A DNA stretch of 64,000 nt from Dryococelus australis (taxonomy: Eukaryota; Arthropoda; Insecta; Phasmatodea; Phasmatidae), in the NCBI GenBank assembly GCA_029891345.1, contig CM057009.1, positions 234,413,178 to 234,477,177 of the forward strand, given 5' to 3'. Below the pieces are notes generated by a model. The model had not been told where the DNA came from. It made no database searches and saw only the letters and a program-made list of their open reading frames with translations. Each line of letters opens with the position of its first letter. Position 1 is the stretch's first letter. Positions 25,480 through 35,350 of the stretch are shown in pieces. Both the position numbers and the translations under genes were made by a program.

Positions 25480-26607
25480 TGGTGTTGAATTTTGCAATTT
25501 AAGTGTATGACATATTTGGTACTACCTTAATGAAGATTGCCCTGCACACGTCTCAAACTCAGGCGCTGTTGTCATTGGGGGTGGCGTGCTTAACCTCCTT
25601 GTACGGAAGTTTTTTGACGTGTTGTGTCCTGCTGCAGCACCCCTGTAATTACGCCCCTGTGTGTTGTCGATATTGCTTGAATTGCTCTGCGGGTGTAGTA
25701 AGAAGTTTGTTGGAAGCCATTCTTATAGTTTACGTGACCGCAGAAAGTAGATGTGCTCCTTTGGGAGTAGTAAGAACCCCGGTACTGTGTGTTGCGGGGA
25801 GGACCAGTGTTGACAAGGGCAGTAGATTGGCCATGGTGTTGGTAATCCTGTCTGGGGTTATATGAGTTGTAATATGCATGGTGTGGTTGTGTTAGGCTAC
25901 ATCGTGAGATGTGGTGGTAGGTAGTGTACTAGTGTGACAATGACATTGTTACTGTCTGAGGTGACATGTTTTGTTCTGGCCTAACATAAGATGTGCTATC
26001 TCTTGTTTGAGCTCAGAGATTTTGGACTCAAGACGTTCATATTCGGGGTTGGAGCGTGGTTGTTTCAGTGTTTGTTGGTATCGGTAGAGACCAATGTCGA
26101 TTTGTTTTGTTTCCAATCATTTGGGGCAGGGTCTCATTGCAGAGCCCTATAACCTTATCCACAACGGATGACAATAGAGACTTCCATAACAATAGTTATG
26201 AAATCGTGGTCAGAAATGTTGGGATTGTATTTATTTATATAGTATTTGAGAGTCTCAATGGGACCGAACATGTCCTCCTGCACAGTCTGATTCTTACTGT
26301 ACATACGGTGTTTAAACAGTTTAGAGTCAGCTGCACTGGAAGATGTGTCTTTAAGGCCTGTGGTATATTCTTCCCATGTGATTGGCTGTTGCCGGTTTTG
26401 AGTAAGGTTTTCAAAAATGTTTTTTGCGTTCCTGAGCAAGTAAAGTTTAATTTTCTTACTTTTGTCTGCTTCCGCCCTGCCATTTATGTCTGTCACCTCA
26501 TCAAATGCTTCGAGAAATTCAACTATGTTTTTGCTGGGTGTACCGGAAAATGATGGTGGTTTTTCAGGCTGGGCAAGTACCATTTCTAGTGGGTTGGGGT
26601 TTGCCAT
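25480..26607 (-). pseudogene. gag of the nested LTR element
   Basis: The minus-strand frame 26607-26155 starts 'MANPNPLEMVLAQPEKPPSF' and gives a capsid-like sequence: 'PSFSGTPSKNIVEFLEAFDE' (F-x-G near the start), 'KKIKLYLLRNAKNIF' and 'ITWEEYTTGLKD'. This resembles Ty3/Gypsy capsid, where the L-x-x-x-A-x-x-x-(F/W) helix is followed by W-x-x-(F/Y). After 26155 the frame breaks; a weak coiled-coil ('ERLESKISELKQEIAHLM', about 26030) and Q/T/Y-rich sequence continue to the 3' LTR without a CCHC motif or pol gene. Confidence 0.65.
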
Positions 26608-27632
26608 GTTGGTTGTGTTGAGAAGTGTACTGTGTAGGTCTGCGTTGACGTAGTGGTGGGTGGTGGTGGAAATGCTTTTGTAATTAATGACTCTAATGGA
26701 ATTTCTTCATAATGCGGGAAACCAAAGAATTCTGAGTCTGTGCTCGGTGAACGTGAAACTATTTGTTCGGTGTCTTGTGTGGGTGGTGGGGTGTCGTTTT
26801 CATAGTGAACTGAGGTAGTGTTGAAGGAGAGGTATAAATTGTTGTTCTGTGTGCCTGTGGAAGTGCTCTTTATTTGTCACGCTCGTCTAACGCTCTTTCT
26901 AATTAGCTGTTATCGAGCAGCGCTCGTTTTATGATTTTCGACAAGGAGGAAGCTTTCTTCTGAATACATATTTCCATGTACTATGGGGTGTGGGGAGTGT
27001 ATTTGTGTACATGAGAAACCAGCACTGTGTTATTAACATGCACTTATAATTAGAAGGTAAAAGAAAGGTAGAAGAAACTCTAAAGAACACACAACACAAG
27101 TGGCGTTTTTCTCTCTACTAAGGGAACAGGGTATTCCACATGCATTAAAAGAAAGTTACATGCATTATACTACAGTACTCAAAATACAAGCAATACTAAA
27201 GGGGAGCGGGGAGCATGAGTGATGTCAACTGCTCGTCTGGCAAGGTCTCCTACGCAAGCTGCTGACGCGCACATGGCGTACTGACCTGCCACACTATTGC
27301 TTCGAGTGCTTGCTTCGGGCTCACAGGAATTGACAGCTGTTCCACTAGATGGGGCTGATACAAAATAAGTGACAAGTTATTTCTATAAGAGAACAAATAT
27401 AGTAGCCTATTGTGCATAAAAGTCTAGTTTTACATGAATAATACAGAATACTAAAGTGGTTGAAATACAAATTAAAGGACAGCAAGTAATTACGCATGGT
27501 GTGGATATTGTGAAGCGCAGCCACATGTCTGTTTCACTGTGTACAATTCCCTAATGCGAAGTGCACTAGAAATAAATATGTGCAAGCCTGCTCACCTAAG
27601 CGCGAGGAGGCATTGAGAGGTGGCTCCACCAG

Positions 27633-28262
27633 TATAACAGTTCTACCTCCCACTTTCCTAGTTGCTGGTCTACTCGTCGCTGGCTCTAAGATAAACTCAA
27701 TTCAATTACATTATGCTCATCCATCCAAGGAGGGGACTGCTCAGGGGGTACGTAACTCTAAGATTGACGGTAGTCTAGAATTCATTAACGCACAACCTTT
27801 GTTATAACAAATCTTATATGTTGTAATAAATGTTAAACACAATATACGTTACAAGAATATAAGCTCTCAACTATTACAGTAGTACAATCTATTCAATATG
27901 CCAGACTTCTAAATGAATGCCTAACCTAGCCAGATTATTACGTTTACATTACTAAGGTGACAGGGACTCAAAGTATAGCGTTGTGCCTAACTGCTGCACA
28001 GGTTTATGCACACCATTTATAATCTGACTGCAGTATGACTTAGAGCTCCTCTAGGCCTGGAATATGGTGTTGCCCTCTGCTTTGTAGTTGACTCCGACAA
28101 GTACTGAACTGACTTCTTGACGAAGCGGTGATCATCCGAGGGAGAATGGGGGGATGGCACCTTGAGTGGTGCTTAAATACTTGGTGTCTCACTGGCAATG
28201 TGGAGTATGTTTTCAAAACAGATTACTCGCTCACAATCCATATTCTGTTGAACCTTAAGAGG
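27633..28262 (-). repeat. 5' LTR of the nested gag-only element
   Basis: Right-hand copy of the direct repeat. Just inside it on the element's strand is 'ctggtggagccacctctc', which would be the primer-binding-site position; I could not match it to a particular tRNA. The region from here to the gag start (about 26610-27632) is non-coding leader with many stops. Confidence 0.8.
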
Positions 28263-28485
28263 TTCATGTACGGCGCTTTGGTTGCAGCTACAGTATTTTA
28301 TTGGCAAGTAAATAAAAGTTATGTGCAGAAATTATATGATGAGCGAGGAAAGATTTATTTCACATATTAAAAATAACTTTCAGAGGCACATTCAGAACTG
28401 CATTCTAGGGAGCAAACCTAAAACAGTAGGAGATGTAATTACCTTGCTGGAATCGAACGATAGGAGGTATGAAAGGGAGGTAGGT
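28263..28485 (+). pseudogene. Gypsy-like gag, second part (after the nested LTR element)
   Basis: Gag resumes with 'MMSEERFISHIKNNFQRHIQ' and 'GSKPKTVGDVITLLESNDRR'. The MSE-(E)-x-(F/L)-I-x-x-(I/L)-x-x-(H/N)F pattern followed by (K/R)TV-x-(D/E)-(V/A)-I-x-LLE is the usual C-terminal capsid segment of these elements. It continues what 24740-24826 began and so defines the nested element as an insertion. It is cut again at about 28486 by a SINE. Confidence 0.6.
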
Positions 28486-28742
28486 AGGTATGTAATTGGG
28501 CTTAATGTCTCGTCGACAGCGAGGTCATTAGAGACAGTGTAAGTTGCACAGGGGAAGAGGGATTGGGTAAGGAATGGGAAAGAATCAGCAATGGCCTTTG
28601 TTAGGGACTCATCCGAGCATTCGCTTGGAGTGATTTTGGGAAACCATGGAAAACCAAAATCATGATGGCCGGACCAGGAATCGAACCCGGGTCCTCCTGA
28701 ATGTGGGTCCAGTGAGTTACTACTGCCCCACCTCACTTGGTA
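28486..28742 (-). mobile_element. tRNA-derived SINE (type A) inside gag
   Basis: On the minus strand it begins near 28742 with a tRNA-like head ('gaggtggggcagtagtaact', then a B-box-like 'gggttcgattcctgg'). A body follows with 'gattttggttttccatggtt' and 'cactccaagcgaatgc', and the 3' part has 'atgacctcgctgtcgacgag'. This layout matches a SINE type I remember from several insect genomes. It sits between two gag pieces of the Gypsy-like element; the head is degraded compared with the usual 'ggtggcgcagtggttagc'. Confidence 0.75.
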
Positions 28743-29495
28743 AAGGGAGGAAGGTTTGCGGAGAAGAGAAAATGGGCATTGGAACAGAGGGAAAGGGAAC
28801 CAGAAAATCAGGAAAGGGGAGGACAACAAAAAAACAGTCCAAGGGATAGGAGGAATGGAAGGAATGATAAGAATGAGTGACACAGAGAGGAAAGACATGA
28901 AAACAGAGAAATATGAGACAAAGGGATCAGGGACAGCAACCAAATGGGAATGGGGAAAAGGATAGGGAAACTAAATAAAATTTAAACCAAAAATACGTGG
29001 GGGAGGGGGGAGGGGGAATAATCCTCAGATGTCTCCCATGTAAAAAATTTGGGGAATGAAAACATTTGTCACATTTTCAGACAAAGATAAATATCTCATT
29101 AATATAAAAAATTCGCAATTTAATGAGGAATGGCCATCCCAAGCAGAAGCATTATTAGAGAAAAATAACAACCATGAAAAAGTCATTAAAGGGATCAGGA
29201 GTATTTGTCCATATGAAAAAGGATACTTTATCAAGTTTAAATATAGCGATCAATATGCTAACAGATTCAGGTAGTAAGATAACTATTATGTTAAAAGAGT
29301 GGTTTAATCATTTGGGTGAGGGTGAGGGAGGTGTAGATCAGTAATACCTGTTTAGAACATTACCATAAAAGGGGCAACCGAGAGTTTGTCTCGACGCTCG
29401 CAAATTAAACAAAGATGTAGTGCCCGATATGAATGCCCCTAGACTCATGGATGAATTGTTACAAAATTTGAGGGTTGTTCCTATTTCTCAAAATT
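28743..29495 (+). pseudogene. Gypsy-like gag tail, protease and start of RT
   Basis: After the SINE the frame is lysine/glycine-rich (28756-28965), consistent with the gag C-terminus. An open stretch at 29056-29274 follows. In another frame near 29250, 'NMLTDSGSKITIML' gives the D-(T/S)-G motif of an aspartic protease. Near 29390-29470 'RVCLDARKLNKDVVPDMNAP' with 'RLMDELLQNL' matches the first palm motif of Gypsy RT (R-x-x-x-DAR-x-LN). The RT is cut at 29495 by a DNA transposon and resumes at 31587. Confidence 0.7.
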
Positions 29496-30258
29496 CAGGG
29501 TGGCCTCTAATGACTTTTCCAGGTTTTCCAGACCTAATTTGTTTTTTCCCCTGACCCTTGTTTTGGCTTTATTTGTGCTTAAAACTAAATTTATCATAAA
29601 AATAATTTATACGATTATTGTATAATACGATAAAAACAGTAAATGTGTTACCTTGGTGCAATAGCCATAATAATAGAATTCTACATTCTGTAATCTAATT
29701 TTCACAAAATAATGCAGTAATGCTGTTTGGGGAACAAAACCCCCTCAAGTCAAAAACTCGTGTACACAATGTTGGGTTTAACAATGTTTAACATTAAAAG
29801 AGTTTGCGATATAGTTTTATCCCAAATAAATTGTAAGATTCAAACATTTCTTATTTGTATCATAATTAACATATGAATGCATTTTTTGAGAAAACTGCAT
29901 AAAATATTACACTTACTATCTCTGTGATTTATAAGAAAAATAGCATAAAAATTTGATTTTACACTGAAGTTTGCCTATATGAAGCTCAAAATATAGTGTG
30001 AAAACATTTTGAAACACAGATTTGGGCATGAGAATTCAATACATAATCATCAACAAATAAATAATAACTGCTACTAAATAATAATAATAATAGACAATGA
30101 ACACTTAAAAATTTTTTTTTTTTTTTTTAATATTGTGAATATCTGCTAGATACATGCACAGTTTCTAACACGACTGGTTCAAAAATAATTCAGTTGTTCA
30201 ACTCCATATCAAAATTAAAAGATGAATTTTAACAAGTTCACAAAGAAATGCACTATAG

Positions 30259-31297
30259 CAGGAGTTGCCAAACTTTAGTTTATAATGCCTCCCTTCTGCA
30301 AAAAAAATAACTAAGCCCCCTGTGTCACAACTTCATTATTTTCAAGGTGAAACAAAAACGAAAAAAAGTCTCTCAGTTTTTATTTAATCACTTAATTTTA
30401 ATATTTATTGAACATAAATCGATCAATGAGATGGATGAGCTTGCACATTTTTAACAAGATTTTCCCAATTCTTGGTTGAATAGAAAGAATTGCATAACGT
30501 AAATCACTAGCAATATCGAGTTTGCTTCTATACTTCATTTTTATTGCTACTACTGTTGAAAACGTCTTTTCCCACAAATAAGTGCTTGAAAAAGGTAAAT
30601 ACAATCACAACGCATGCTCTGCTATGTCAGGATAAACTTTGAAATAATGACCCAAACCGAAGTTTTGTCAATCTTCTCAAAATTGTATTTCGCAGCAGAA
30701 TTTTTTATTTCAAATGCCTGCTCTTGAAGGGTTTCTGACAGCAAGTCTATGTCAACTTGGAAAGGATCCATCCCTAATCTATAAATATTATCTCACGAGT
30801 TACGAAAGTAATGCCTGAAGTCATCACTTAGGTGCTGCATGATATTTTTGTCTTAGTGACAGTATCCTCAAAAACATTTTTAAAGCACATTTCTTCTGAG
30901 ATTGCATATAATTTTGAAAAACAGGAGAATTGCATGGCTCTGCTTAAGTTTTATGATTCCAAAGTTGCAACTTCTCAGTACACGCTGTGATGGCATCACG
31001 TTTATAAACTAAATTGAAGTCTCCACCCTGTAATTTCAAGTTGAGATGGTTCAATGAATTGAATATATGAGATAAATAAGCCAAAAATACTTGGATGCCT
31101 GCACTCTTACCACCTATGCCCAGGGCTACACTTGGTTTTGTCATTTTGTAGTAGCTCTAGGTACCTACACTAGTCCGATAGAAAAAGTTTTAATTCTATT
31201 TACTAACTGTACAAGTGAACAACTCAGCACCCACGCCCCTCTTAGCATGTCGTCAAGCCTCCCTTGGGAGGCGTGACCCTCACTTTGAAAATCATTG
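30259..31297 (-). mobile_element. hAT element with perfect 8-bp target duplication
   Basis: CACTATAG occurs directly before (30251-30258) and directly after (31298-31305) this 1,039-bp segment. The termini are CAGGAGTTGCCAAACTTT at the left and, read inward on the other strand, CAATGATTTTCAAAGTGA at the right; both resemble the hAT consensus CAGTGGTT-CCAAACTTT. An 8-bp duplication is diagnostic of hAT transposition. It sits inside the larger element 29496-31586 and is therefore younger. It is internally deleted but keeps part of its transposase gene. Confidence 0.9.
30398..31200 (-). pseudogene. hAT transposase remnant (ZBED5-like)
   Basis: On minus, 31144-30944 encodes 'FLAYLSHIFNSLNHLNLKLQ' and 'DAITACTEKLQLW', the LAYL-x-DIF-x-x-LN-x-LN-x-x-LQG block of ZBED5/SCAND3-type transposases. 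The frame 30604-30398 gives 'STYLWEKTFSTVVAIKMKYR' and 'DLRYAILSIQPRI', the C-terminal dimerisation region (usual TYLCE-x-GFS-x-L, then DLR-x-A-x-x-x-IQPR). The middle has stops and frameshifts, and the N-terminal zinc finger is missing. Inactive. Confidence 0.8.
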
Positions 31298-31586
31298 CAC
31301 TATAGAGATGGTAATAGTTTATTCAGATTCACATCAATGATAAATACTAAAATTAAGCCTAACAGCTGAAAATAATTGAAAACATTTTATAAAAGTTTCT
31401 TTGTTGAAAAACATTTTTCATAAATTAAAATACTTAATTCACACTTCAAAGTTACACTTAAGAAATTCTCCCTGATGTTTCATAATTTTTTTTAAATTTC
31501 CCTGACTTTTCGCTGATTTTTTCTGACTAACAGAATTCCCTGATTTTTCCAGGTCTTCCCTGTTTTCCAGAAGAGTGGCCACCACG

Positions 31587-31990
31587 AAAATTAGATATAG
31601 TGGCATAATATTGGCAAATTCCTCTGACTCTATAGTTAAGACCAGTCACAGCATTTCCTCATCAAGGAAAAATATTGTTTTAAAAGATTAACCTTTGGAT
31701 TAAATGCATTGGTAAGCCATTTAATTCATGGTCTGGAAGAAGTGTTAGGACCCAATGAATTAGAACTGGTTACAATTTATGTAGACACTTTGATTGCAAC
31801 AAAATTTTTGAAGAAAATAGTTTTATTTTGAAACTATTATTAAAGAAATTACAAGAAGGGAGAATGACTGCAAGTTTGCAAAAAACCTGAATTTCTTAAA
31901 GAGGATTTTTAGGTAATCTAGTGAGTGCACTGGAAATTAGGGTAGATGTAAACTCACGATATTTAGCAGTTTCATAGAGATGACATTATG
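31587..31990 (+). pseudogene. Gypsy-like RT, continuation after the DNA transposon
   Basis: RT resumes at once with 'KLDIVAYYWQIPL' (the DL-x-(S/A)-(A/G)YWQIPL motif). Then come 'KRLTFGLNALVSHLIHGLEE', 'ELVTIYVDTLIA' and a 'TASLQKPEFLKEDF'-like segment. The catalytic YVDD reads YVDT, so the second aspartate is lost, and there are frameshifts. No RNase H or integrase is recognisable after about 32 kb. It pairs with the RT start at 29390-29495. Confidence 0.75.
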
Positions 31991-32124
31991 TGCTCTTATT
32001 TCTGAAGTCAACATGAAGTGACTAATAACTGGGAATATTTTCGATTAGCATGAATACTAGTTAATAAAGAATGTAACTGCCTAAAAAATTTGGCTTCTTT
32101 TTCAATAATTTTTATTCCCATCCG

Positions 32125-32415
32125 ACACCTACGAGCCATAGGAGTGGGATGCACCTAAATGAGTTGTTGAGAGAATTAGGTTGCCCTTAACAATGAGGTT
32201 TTGAGAGACAATGAGGCTGAAATGAGGTGAGAATGAAGCATTGCCAGAATGCAAGGGCAGGACAAATAGGAGATCCCTAAGAAAAACCACCGTCCAGCAG
32301 AATTGTCCGGCACAGTTTTTACTTGCGAAAATCAGAGTATGACGTGGCCGGGGATTGAGCCTGGTTCCCATTGGTGGGAGGCAAGCAGTCTAACCACTCA
32401 GCCACCATGGCCACT
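32125..32415 (-). mobile_element. tRNA-derived SINE (type B), copy 1
   Basis: On minus, the head 'ggtggctgagtggttagact' carries an A-box and 'gaaccaggctcaatccccgg' a B-box-like sequence. The body has 'gatctcctatttgtcctgcc' and 'cttgcattctggcaatgctt'. The same order of blocks occurs at 40060-40330 and in the truncated copy at 41745-41900. Transcription would be by RNA polymerase III from the internal promoter; the element codes for nothing. Confidence 0.75.
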
Positions 32416-32557
32416 ACACCAAAATGAGATGGCAGGAATCCACAAGTTCATCTATCCATTAGCTCACTTGTTATAAGCAAATAAATTAAATTTTCAACAT
32501 GCATATAAATTTTCCTTAACCTTCTACTTTGTGGATGTATAGTACACTTTCACTTAC

Positions 32558-32754
32558 TTCTGAGGATGAAATATATGGAGTGCTGTTACTAGAGTTACTG
32601 GAAACAGTGTTTGCCCCAATGAAAGAGGCAGTGTTGCGAGAGAAGCCAAAATTTTGGCTTTGATCTACCACAGGAACATTGATGAGCTCCCGCTGTTGTG
32701 ATGAGTAAATCAATGAACGTGATGCAGGAGCTGCTCGGACTACAGCACTTCTTA
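32558..32754 (-). CDS. Candidate internal exon of a host gene
   Basis: On the minus strand a polypyrimidine-CAG acceptor ('tctttttcag') precedes 32754 and a strong donor (GAA|GTAAGTG) follows 32558. Between them 197 nt are open in a frame that begins two bases in and ends on a codon boundary: 65 codons, including 'RSAVVRAAPASRSLIYSS', 'VPVVDQSQNFGFSRNTASFI' and a Ser/Asn-rich end 'SSNSSNSTPYISSSE'. No stop, no transposon pattern, and codon composition unlike the AT-rich surroundings. Function unknown. I found no partner exon in the window, so introns would be long. It may instead be chance or a decayed element. Confidence 0.45.
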
Positions 32755-34062
32755 CTGAAAAAGATAATTATAGTGGTTAATGTCAACTCCAAAAAAATTA
32801 TTATCTATAAAGACCTAAAACATTACAAAACTGTAATTTATAGCCAAAAAATTACAATTTCTTGTAACTTGCAGGCATTAAAAAATATTAAAAAATTAAA
32901 CATGCAAAACATACATTTATCACAAATAGTAATGCATCCCTTTTGCTGATTCACTATCTGCTGTTTACCTTGCATACACAACATTAGAAAATCAAGGATA
33001 TACAAATTGTTTATAATATTTAGAGGGTTCATCAACACATTGTACAAATACAGCAATGCCCAATTTTATGACCCGAGATTTTGTGACAGTAGCAATTTTA
33101 AGACAACACTTTCATAATCCATTTTAAAATTGTAAAAAATAAAGAAAATGTGAGAAGTCCAATCAATATGTATTACAAATGTGTTTGTTAACATACAACA
33201 ATAACATATAATGGTTATGTTGCCACTGTCAAATTGTAGGCCAAAATACATTTTTTTAAATCTGGCAAAAATCAGTCAAAAGACCAAACCCAGTGCACAC
33301 ACCTGGTAAGTTACGCCACCTATGCAACTCATGTCATAAAGAGAAACTTTGTCTCAAACACTCCCCTTTTCCCATTATGCCCACTTAATCAAGACATAAC
33401 TATGCTTGATGCTGTGCACATACAAACAGTGATAGTCACCTCTGAATTTAAAATTAAGGAATTTACGAGGGTAGCTATTTTGAGATCATTTCCAAGAACC
33501 TTCAAATTATTCCTAAAATTATCTTAAAATTCTAATTGGTGATGCATTTTCACATCCGAATGAAGCTTATGTATACCAACAGTACAAGCTAAATAAAATA
33601 GATACAAACGCAGATATGAAAAAACTTCAACTATTGATCTTTTGTCAGCATTTCTTTCCATTCCAGTTCTCAAGATTAGTGATCTCTAAACATGGTTGTA
33701 TAATCGAAAGTATTGACAATCCTGGCATCACTTCAACAATGATGCATACATTGCTAGGTTCAGAATCAATAATAATAATAATAAACTAGTTAGTGTTACC
33801 TGCAACACAATATCTATACATGAAAAAAAAAAGTTTACATGTGGGAACAATGAATGGCCCACAATAGTAATAAAACCTCAGAAAATGTACTTCCCTCCCT
33901 CCTTTTGTGTAAATTGTTAGCGCTGTAATATTAAATGTTATAATTTTCTTGACTAACTCCAGCTTCTGCACAATTGCTAAATTTTATGTTTCAGCAACAC
34001 AGTTTCTGTAAAAACCCATATTATTCTTATTATACTGCAAGCAGGATACCAAATATTATATA
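32755..34062. other. Stretch without recognised gene
   Basis: AT-rich, possibly intronic if the exon at 32558-32754 is real. It holds a short (AAT)n at 33768-33783. No repeats with clear ends were found. Confidence 0.4.
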
Positions 34063-34064
34063 TA

Positions 34065-35280
34065 CACAATCAAATCGCATTACTATGGGCACCAGCTAGA
34101 AGTTCCATCCGCAGCGCGTAGTCCACGATGTATGGCCCGTGACGTCGGCTGGTGAAGTGGGTATAAAATGGGGCTGAAATGCTGGCTATACACAGTGCAC
34201 TTCCTGCTGTTATGAGTAAGGTAAGCAATTTAACCAAGTTGAAAAAAAGGAATGATCATCTGCTTTCGGACCAAGGGGAAAGCATTTCGGAAACAGCAAG
34301 GTTTTTTAAATGTTCAAGTGCCTCTGTGGTAAAGGTGTATCATGAGTGGACGAATGGCACTACTGGGAATAACTGTCATGGAAACCACGGAGCTCCACGC
34401 GCCATTGGCATCAGAGGTGAACATCAACTAGGATGGTGCATGAAGGCCAACCAAAAGGCTACATTGGAAAAGCTCACCATCCAATTGAACCAACGGGCAT
34501 CCAGACATGGTCTACATTACAGTTCAGCGAACTCTTCTGCAAATGGGGCTCTGGAGTAGATGGACGGTGACTGCACCCATGTTAACACAGATGCATCAAC
34601 AAAAAGACTGAAAATTCTTGACAGTATGGTGACTGGACAGCTACTGATTGGCAACAGGTAGCCTTCGCCGAAAAGTCACGGTTTTGGCTGCATAGAATGG
34701 ATGGACATCAGCGTGTCCGGCAAGGAAAGTCGGAGAACCGACACCCTGCATCAATTGCTGGACGAACACAAGGTGGTAGGGGCAGTGTTATGGTTTAGGG
34801 AATATTCTCATGGTATTCTCTAGGTCCCATCATCTATGTATAAGGCACTCTTTTATCAATTTGGTTATGAATCCATCCTTGGCGATCACATCCACCCTTA
34901 CATAATGATTGTCTTTCGTCGGGCGGGTGGGATCTTCCAACATAATAATGTGCCTCACTACATGGCTAGAAGTGTCCATACATGGCTGGAAGAGTGCAAT
35001 CAAAATTTCTAAGTTCTTCCCTGGCCCCCAAACAGCCCTGATCTCAATCCAATTGAACATCTGTGGGACCACCTTGATCGTCATGTTCGCTATCTGTCTC
35101 CTCCGCCACGCACTCTTGAACAGTTATGGGATGCACTGCAGACAGAATGGCTTCAGATACCCGTGGACACCTATCATCACTTGACTGAGTCACTGCCAGC
35201 TTGTCTAGCTGCTGTCCAAGCTGCAAAGGGTGGTTACTCTGGATTCTAGCAGGTCATCATAATAATGTGATATGACTGTG
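34065..35280 (+). mobile_element. Tc1-like transposon, near full length, inactive
   Basis: The left terminus 'cacaatcaaatcgcattact' (34065) pairs with the right terminus, which reads inward on the other strand as 'cacagtcatatcacattatt' (35280). These are imperfect inverted repeats of about 27 bp. TA flanks the left end; the right end runs straight into a TG microsatellite, so the right TA is lost. The length of 1,216 bp is close to that of a complete Tc1 element. A decayed transposase lies inside in the same orientation. Confidence 0.8.
34179..35255 (+). pseudogene. Tc1-like transposase remnant
   Basis: The 126-codon first frame carries the paired-like helix-turn-helix ('SISETARFFKCSSASVVKVY'). 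Further pieces follow in other frames: 'FAEKSRFWLHRMDGHQRV' (relatives read F-x-DE-SRF), 'SWYSLGPIIYVE', 'IFQHNNVPHYMARSVHTWLE' (relatives read QQDNAPCH), 'LPWPPNSPDLNPIEHLWDHL', and 'ESLPACLAAVQAAKGGYSGF' at the end. Of the DD34E triad the first two aspartates are replaced (E and N) while the glutamate in PIEHLW survives, so it could not work even without the frameshifts and stops. Confidence 0.85.
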
Positions 35281-35350
35281 TGTGTGCGTGTGCATGTGTG
35301 CATGCGCATGTGCGTGCATGTGTGTGTGTGTATGTGTGTCTGTGTGAGTG
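35275..35350. repeat. TG/TGCA microsatellite
   Basis: Alternating TG with interspersed CA/CG steps, starting within the last bases of the Tc1 right terminus. It probably grew from the terminal 'ctgtg'. Confidence 0.9.

Larger units (their letters stand above)
24827..28262 (-). mobile_element. Short LTR retrotransposon, gag-only, nested in the Gypsy-like gag
   Basis: Two direct repeats of about 630 bp, 24827-25455 and 27633-28262, flank a 2.2-kb interior. The repeats agree closely along their length ('agtctagaattcattaacg', 'gagctcctctaggcctgg', 'gagtatgttttcaaaacag'). The internal gag reads on minus, so the 5' LTR is the right-hand one. There is no protease, RT or integrase, so the element could only move with enzymes from another. 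A weak 5-bp target duplication (CATAT at 24822 against CATGT at about 28265) is possible. Gag of the host element is found on both sides. Confidence 0.75.
29496..31586. mobile_element. DNA transposon with CAGGGTGGCC ends, inserted in Gypsy RT
   Basis: The left end is CAGGGTGGCCTC (29496-) followed by 'gacttttccaggttttcc'. The right end is '..cagaagagtggccaccacg', whose complement gives an imperfect copy of the same terminus. AAAATT lies immediately outside both ends (29490-29495 and 31587-31592), a likely 6-bp target duplication. RT coding stops at the left end and resumes at the right, so the insertion is real. The same termini bound the element at 47071-47585. No transposase of its own is recognised; superfamily undecided. 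Confidence 0.75.

Noticed and set aside
25503-26553. Plus-strand frames of 120 and 165 codons
   Set aside because: They are antisense to the minus-strand gag of the nested LTR element.
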